Origin: Flaccisagitta enflata | Lineage: Eukaryota; Chaetognatha; Sagittoidea; Aphragmophora | NCBI GenBank assembly: GCA_965153355.1 | Contig: OZ231127.1 | Coordinates: 36,394,001-36,458,000 of the forward strand | Length of the DNA stretch: 64,000 nucleotides | Direction of reading: 5' to 3' | In this document: positions 61,301 through 64,000 of the stretch, piece by piece | Layout of the letters: each line of letters opens with the position of its first letter | Numbering within the stretch: position 1 is the first letter of the stretch | Notes under the pieces: model-generated | The model's database searches: none | What the model was told of the DNA's origin: nothing | What the model saw: the letters and a program-made list of their open reading frames with translations, nothing else | Program-made: the position numbers and the translations under genes

Positions 61301-62132
61301 AAGGGTAGTAAAAGTTAATGAATTTTTCTGAAAATTGGTAAGCAAGCTCCCATTGACAAATAAATAACACTGGTAAAGTTTCATGAAATTCTGAAGTCTG
61401 GTTCAAAAGATATGAGAAGGTTTTAAACAAACAACAGACTACACAATCAGGTCCACCTCATAGTCACCGACGAAAACTTTTCGTCGGGGACAAAAATAAG
61501 TGGTAAGGCCCATTTTTCAGTATTTTTACTTAAATCGATGGTTTTTGGAAAAATGCTCAAAAATGAGCCTTACCACTCATTTTTGTTTTGTTTTTTTTTT
61601 TGGTATTAAGGTGCTGAGGTACCATTTTTTTCATTCTTGAATATGAAACTACAAACATAGAAGAATATTTTTCTAACTTTTTTTTTCAAAATTTCTACGT
61701 ACTAGGTACCCTGGGGTACCCCGGGGTACTACCCCTAGGGGTAAAAACCCCCAAAATGATTCTATTTGGTTCAAATTTTTTTCCTAATAGATTCTTTGGG
61801 TTAATGCATGAAGATTGATACTAAGATTGTCCTTTTACTATAAAAAATGGCTGAGATATCGCTATTTAAACTTCTGGGGGTACTTGGGGGGCCCAAAATT
61901 TTGAACCCCCCTAAAACCCAAAATATGGGTCCGAGAGCGAAAATCTTCGGGATTCTTGAATATCTCCCCAAGGGCTACCTTTACACCAAAAAAGAGCAAA
62001 TTCTATTTTTTTAGGGTTTTCAGTTTGGGTGATCTGTCATGAAACCACCCACCTCCATCCGCGGACATCCGTTGAATGTGAGCGTGGTAGAAAGGGGACG
62101 ACTCCCTTTTGTCTTCCAGGGTAACGAGGCAT
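52338..62132 (-). CDS. Tudor-domain, proline-rich protein, 3' part (OTUD4/ALG13-like)
   Basis: Exons: 62132-62053, 57936-56876, 53700-53323, 53192-52338, all GT-AG with closing phases. The first two spliced together read CLVTLEDKRESSPFYHAHIQ and, across the join, VLVFIEELGEKRELPVKNL, a Tudor-type beta barrel as found after the OTU domain in the OTUD4 and ALG13 families. The rest, about 750 residues, is low complexity: poly-Met and poly-Ser patches, many PPP and SPSP motifs, RG-rich stretches (RGRRF, RGGRRFRSRS), a Gln run, and aromatic-Pro motifs near the end (NYVPMFYPTPSPSP). That suggests a disordered RNA- or RNP-binding tail. The 5' part, where an OTU domain would be, lies outside the window or was not found. 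A 4.1-kb transposon forms the first intron listed. Other Tudor families are possible. Confidence 0.65.
53921..56158 (-). mobile_element. Repeat element H, copy 1
   Basis: 2.24 kb. Left end is a long hairpin (AAGCTTCA...ATTACAGTCC with GGACTGTAAT...GAAGCTT), then a GTTGCGTAAACGCAAC hairpin, an A/T-rich block of TTTTCAAAAAAATT repeats, a 19-bp minisatellite, a block of about 800 bp with three decayed copies of a CAGACTTCAGATT-containing repeat, and a right-end hairpin (CCGACGAAAACTG with TTCGTCGG). Copy 2 lies at 58381-61497. No coding capacity; possibly Helitron-like or another non-autonomous element. Confidence 0.75.
54402..55320. repeat. 19-bp minisatellite, about 48 copies
   Basis: Unit GTAGTTGAAGATGATGACA. 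A central block (about 54508-54770) is homogenised for a GACGACA variant. 19 bp is not a multiple of 3, so the 313-codon ORFs on the complement repeat every 57 bp and are artefacts. Confidence 0.96.
58647..59338. repeat. 19-bp minisatellite, about 36 copies
   Basis: Same GTAGTTGAAGATGATGACA unit as in element H copy 1, with a few TTAAAGATAATG variants near the left end. Confidence 0.96.
59472..59747 (+). repeat. 5' LTR
   Basis: 276 bp; TG...CA ends; no difference found from the 3' copy. Confidence 0.88.
60003..60495 (+). ncRNA. Array of nine hairpins with one loop and covarying stems
   Basis: Nine units, about 43 to 67 bp apart, each GTGTTG-like, then a 6-7-bp stem arm, a 14-16-nt loop near GACACGTAAGAACCG, and the complementary arm. 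Arms: GAGGGG/CCCCTC (60010, 60067), GCGGCG/CGCCGC (60135, 60200, 60258, 60314), CATGGTG/CACCATG (60370), ATGGCA/TGCCAT (60425), GTGATG/CATCAC (60468). Stems change by paired substitutions while the loop stays nearly constant, as expected if structure plus loop sequence is selected in RNA. Spacing is irregular and not a multiple of 3, so this is not a coding repeat. Function unknown. Confidence 0.75.
60686..60961 (+). repeat. 3' LTR
   Basis: 276 bp; preceded by the purine tract and followed by the target duplication AAGCT. Confidence 0.88.
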
Positions 62133-62830
62133 CTAAAGAAAGAGTCAACCAAGGATCGCATATGGTCAGCGGCACGCAATGCCCTGCTTTTTTGCATTTT
62201 CAAAATGATGGGGTTGAAGCAGGACACTTGGCCTAGAAGGCCAATGTCCTTAAGACGACAGGGGTGAATTTCTACTTGTCCAGGACAGAGGTAAGGGGGA
62301 CTGTGAGTGCCTGATCATGCCTCAAATGTCTGGTTTCAGGCTCTAACTGCCTGATAATAGGCCTAATTGATCTGGATTGGGGCTTTATCTCAGGCCTGAT
62401 CATGCTTCAGATGTCTGGTTTCAGGCATCCAGGCACTAGATGCCTGATATTAGGCTTCAGTGATCTTGATTGGAGCTTTATGCCTAAGAGAGCTGATATA
62501 AGGACTATGAGGAATGATAAGCTAGTTTGGGCGGATTTCAAACCTAACAGGGCCTATTTCATACCTGAAAGGGGTGATCCCAAAACTGGGAAGGGACATC
62601 TTAGGTTTGAGAGCTTATTTTTAGATCTGAGAGCGCTGATTTCAAGCCAAAGAGGACTGATTTTAAGTCTGAGAGAGCTATATCTAGGCTACAGAGGCTA
62701 GATTTCGGGCCCCATCAAGTTGGATTAAAGCTTCAGAGCTTCTTAAGAACCATAGTTGGGCGTAAATGAAACGCGGAAGAGCCACCGATCCACGCAAAAG
62801 TAATGCTTGTACTTAAATTTCCAATATACA
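62133..62830. other. Tudor gene intron with degenerate GCCTGA repeats
   Basis: 62280-62710 carries decayed copies of a GCCTGATxxxGGxTTxAGG-like unit, related to the core of 39011-39397. No upstream exon of the Tudor gene was recognised. Confidence 0.4.
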
Positions 62831-63400
62831 GGGTCATCCACCTGAGTTGTCGGATTCTGTTAAGCTTTTACTCCCTGATGCCAAGACACATTGATTTGAA
62901 ATTAATCAAGTCTCAAAAAGTATAGATTGACATTTTTTGTATCAAAGTAGTTTTACATGAATTTGAAGTGACATGAGTATTTTCCCATTAGACAGATTTT
63001 CCATCAAAAATCAGAAATTCTGCTTGCTTTTTTTTCATTTTTTTTTAAATATTCATGCTATAGAGACAAGATTGATCTCAAATGAAAGATCAGATGACAA
63101 ACGTTTTTAAATACTTCAAAAATATCACTGATTTATGCCTTTTTTGGATTGATGAATCAAAAATGTTTGTGATTTTAACCTGCGCAATTCATAAAATTTA
63201 TTGGAAAATCTGCCCAGTCCTGAAATAATGCTTTAATTTCAAATCCATGTTGAAGCCAATCTACTTGACCAAAATGGATGAAATTTTGATACAAAAAACG
63301 TCAATATATACTCTTTAAAACTGGATCAATCTAAAATACATGACTTAAAGCATCTGTCAGTAAAAGCTTAACGGAATCCGACAACTCAGGTGGATGACCC
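62831..63400. mobile_element. Long-TIR miniature element
   Basis: 570 bp. Ends GGGTCATCCACCTGAGTTG and the inverse; arms of about 150 bp share GTCGGATTCTGTTAAGCTTT and its near-inverse. No coding capacity. Confidence 0.85.
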
Positions 63401-63565
63401 GGTAAAGCGGATGGATAGTGGATAATGCAGTCCATCCAAACGACACTTCGTAAAATACTAGGTTCAAACGAGACAGGTTTATGGCAATAAGATAGATGGC
63501 TACAGCATTAGAGAAAAAGCTGAAAAACTAAAGGCCACATCTTGGTTACTAAACTGAAAACAAAC

Positions 63566-64000
63566 GCGGCTACTCGATTCAGACCCGGCTACTCGATTCA
63601 GACCCGGCTACTCGATTCAGACCCGGCTACTCGATTCAGACCCGGCTACTCGATTCAGACCCGGCTACTCGATTCAGACCCGGCTACTCGATTCAGACCC
63701 GGCTACTCGATTCAGACCCGGCTACTCGATTCAGACCCGGCTACTCGATCAGACCCGGCTACTCGATCAGACCCGGCTTCTTGATCAGACCCGGCTTCTC
63801 GATCAGACCCGGCTACTTGAGCAGACCCGGCTACTCGATCAGACCCGGCTTCTCGATCAGACCCGGCTACTTGATCAGACCCGGCTTCTCGATCAGACCC
63901 GGCTACTTGATCAGACCCGGCTACTCGATCAGACCCGGCTACTCGATCAGACCCGGCTACTCATTAACCCAGCTACTCGATCAGACCTGGCTAACCTGGA
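63566..64000. repeat. 19-bp to 18-bp tandem repeat at window edge
   Basis: About ten copies of CTACTCGATTCAGACCCGG, then from about 63737 an 18-bp form that lacks one T (CTACTCGATCAGACCCGG), with TTCTCG and TACTTG variants. Runs off the window. Confidence 0.95.

Larger units (their letters stand above)
58381..61497 (-). mobile_element. Repeat element H, copy 2 (interrupted by LTR element)
   Basis: Same end hairpins as copy 1: AAGCTTCA...ATTGCAGTCC with GGACTGCAAT, and CCGACGAAAAC with TTTTCGTCGG. Relative to copy 1, an A in one stem arm and its T partner are changed to G and C, keeping the pairing. About 1.6 kb without the LTR insertion. Inserted in the interior of the 57939-62050 element. 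Confidence 0.75.
57939..62050. mobile_element. 4.1-kb TIR element acting as an intron (introner-like)
   Basis: Inverted arms of about 430 bp start GGGTGGTTTCATGACAG on the left and end with the inverse on the right. Flanks carry the 4-bp duplication ACCT (57935-57938 and 62051-62054), AGGT on the gene strand. Removing the element plus one duplication makes the Tudor reading frame continuous, so it inserted into coding sequence. Each AGGT supplies splice-site bases: GT of the upstream copy as donor, AG of the downstream copy as acceptor. The interior holds element H copy 2 and an LTR element. It has the same family ends and target-duplication length as 31186-32071. Confidence 0.85.

Overview
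This window is invertebrate metazoan nuclear DNA, probably from an aquatic animal. The genes are broken by many GT-AG introns, every clear host gene lies on the minus strand, and introns and gaps are packed with microsatellites, minisatellites, miniature inverted-repeat transposons, a LINE, a hAT transposon and a small LTR element. I could not name a species.

Reading with transcription (right to left): (1) the 3' part of a Tudor-domain, proline-rich gene (62132 to 52338; OTUD4/ALG13-like by its Tudor motif); (2) a nearly complete Niemann-Pick C1 cholesterol transporter, NPC1, with 26 recognised coding exons (49406 to about 24118); (3) a complete eight-exon hexokinase homologue of 500 codons (23131 to 19380) whose ATP-binding motifs are badly altered; (4) BTF3, the beta subunit of the nascent-polypeptide-associated complex (10053 to 5855), which can splice in phase to a huge Ala/Pro/Val/Glu repeat exon at 2281-789. 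All these exon joins were built by hand from splice signals and reading phase. The phases close exactly inside each gene, but the NPC1 C-terminal end and the 5' part of the Tudor gene are unresolved.

Mobile DNA: 12.0-13.5 kb is a 5'-truncated LINE with an open reverse transcriptase. 15624-19168 is a complete hAT element with an 888-residue transposase and an exact 8-bp target duplication. Long-TIR miniature elements with TA or 4-bp target duplications sit in most large introns. A short repeat family carrying a terminal hairpin with covarying stems recurs through most of the window.

The most striking region is 57.9-62.1 kb. A 4.1-kb TIR element sits inside the Tudor coding exon, flanked by a 4-bp duplication that reads AGGT on the gene strand. 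Those duplicated bases supply both the 5' GT and the 3' AG, so the transposon can be removed as an intron with the protein restored exactly (an introner). Nested inside it is a second repeat element, inside that a 1.5-kb LTR element with two apparently identical 276-bp LTRs, and inside that an array of nine hairpins that share one loop but have different, self-complementary stems. That array is the best candidate for an undescribed RNA system.
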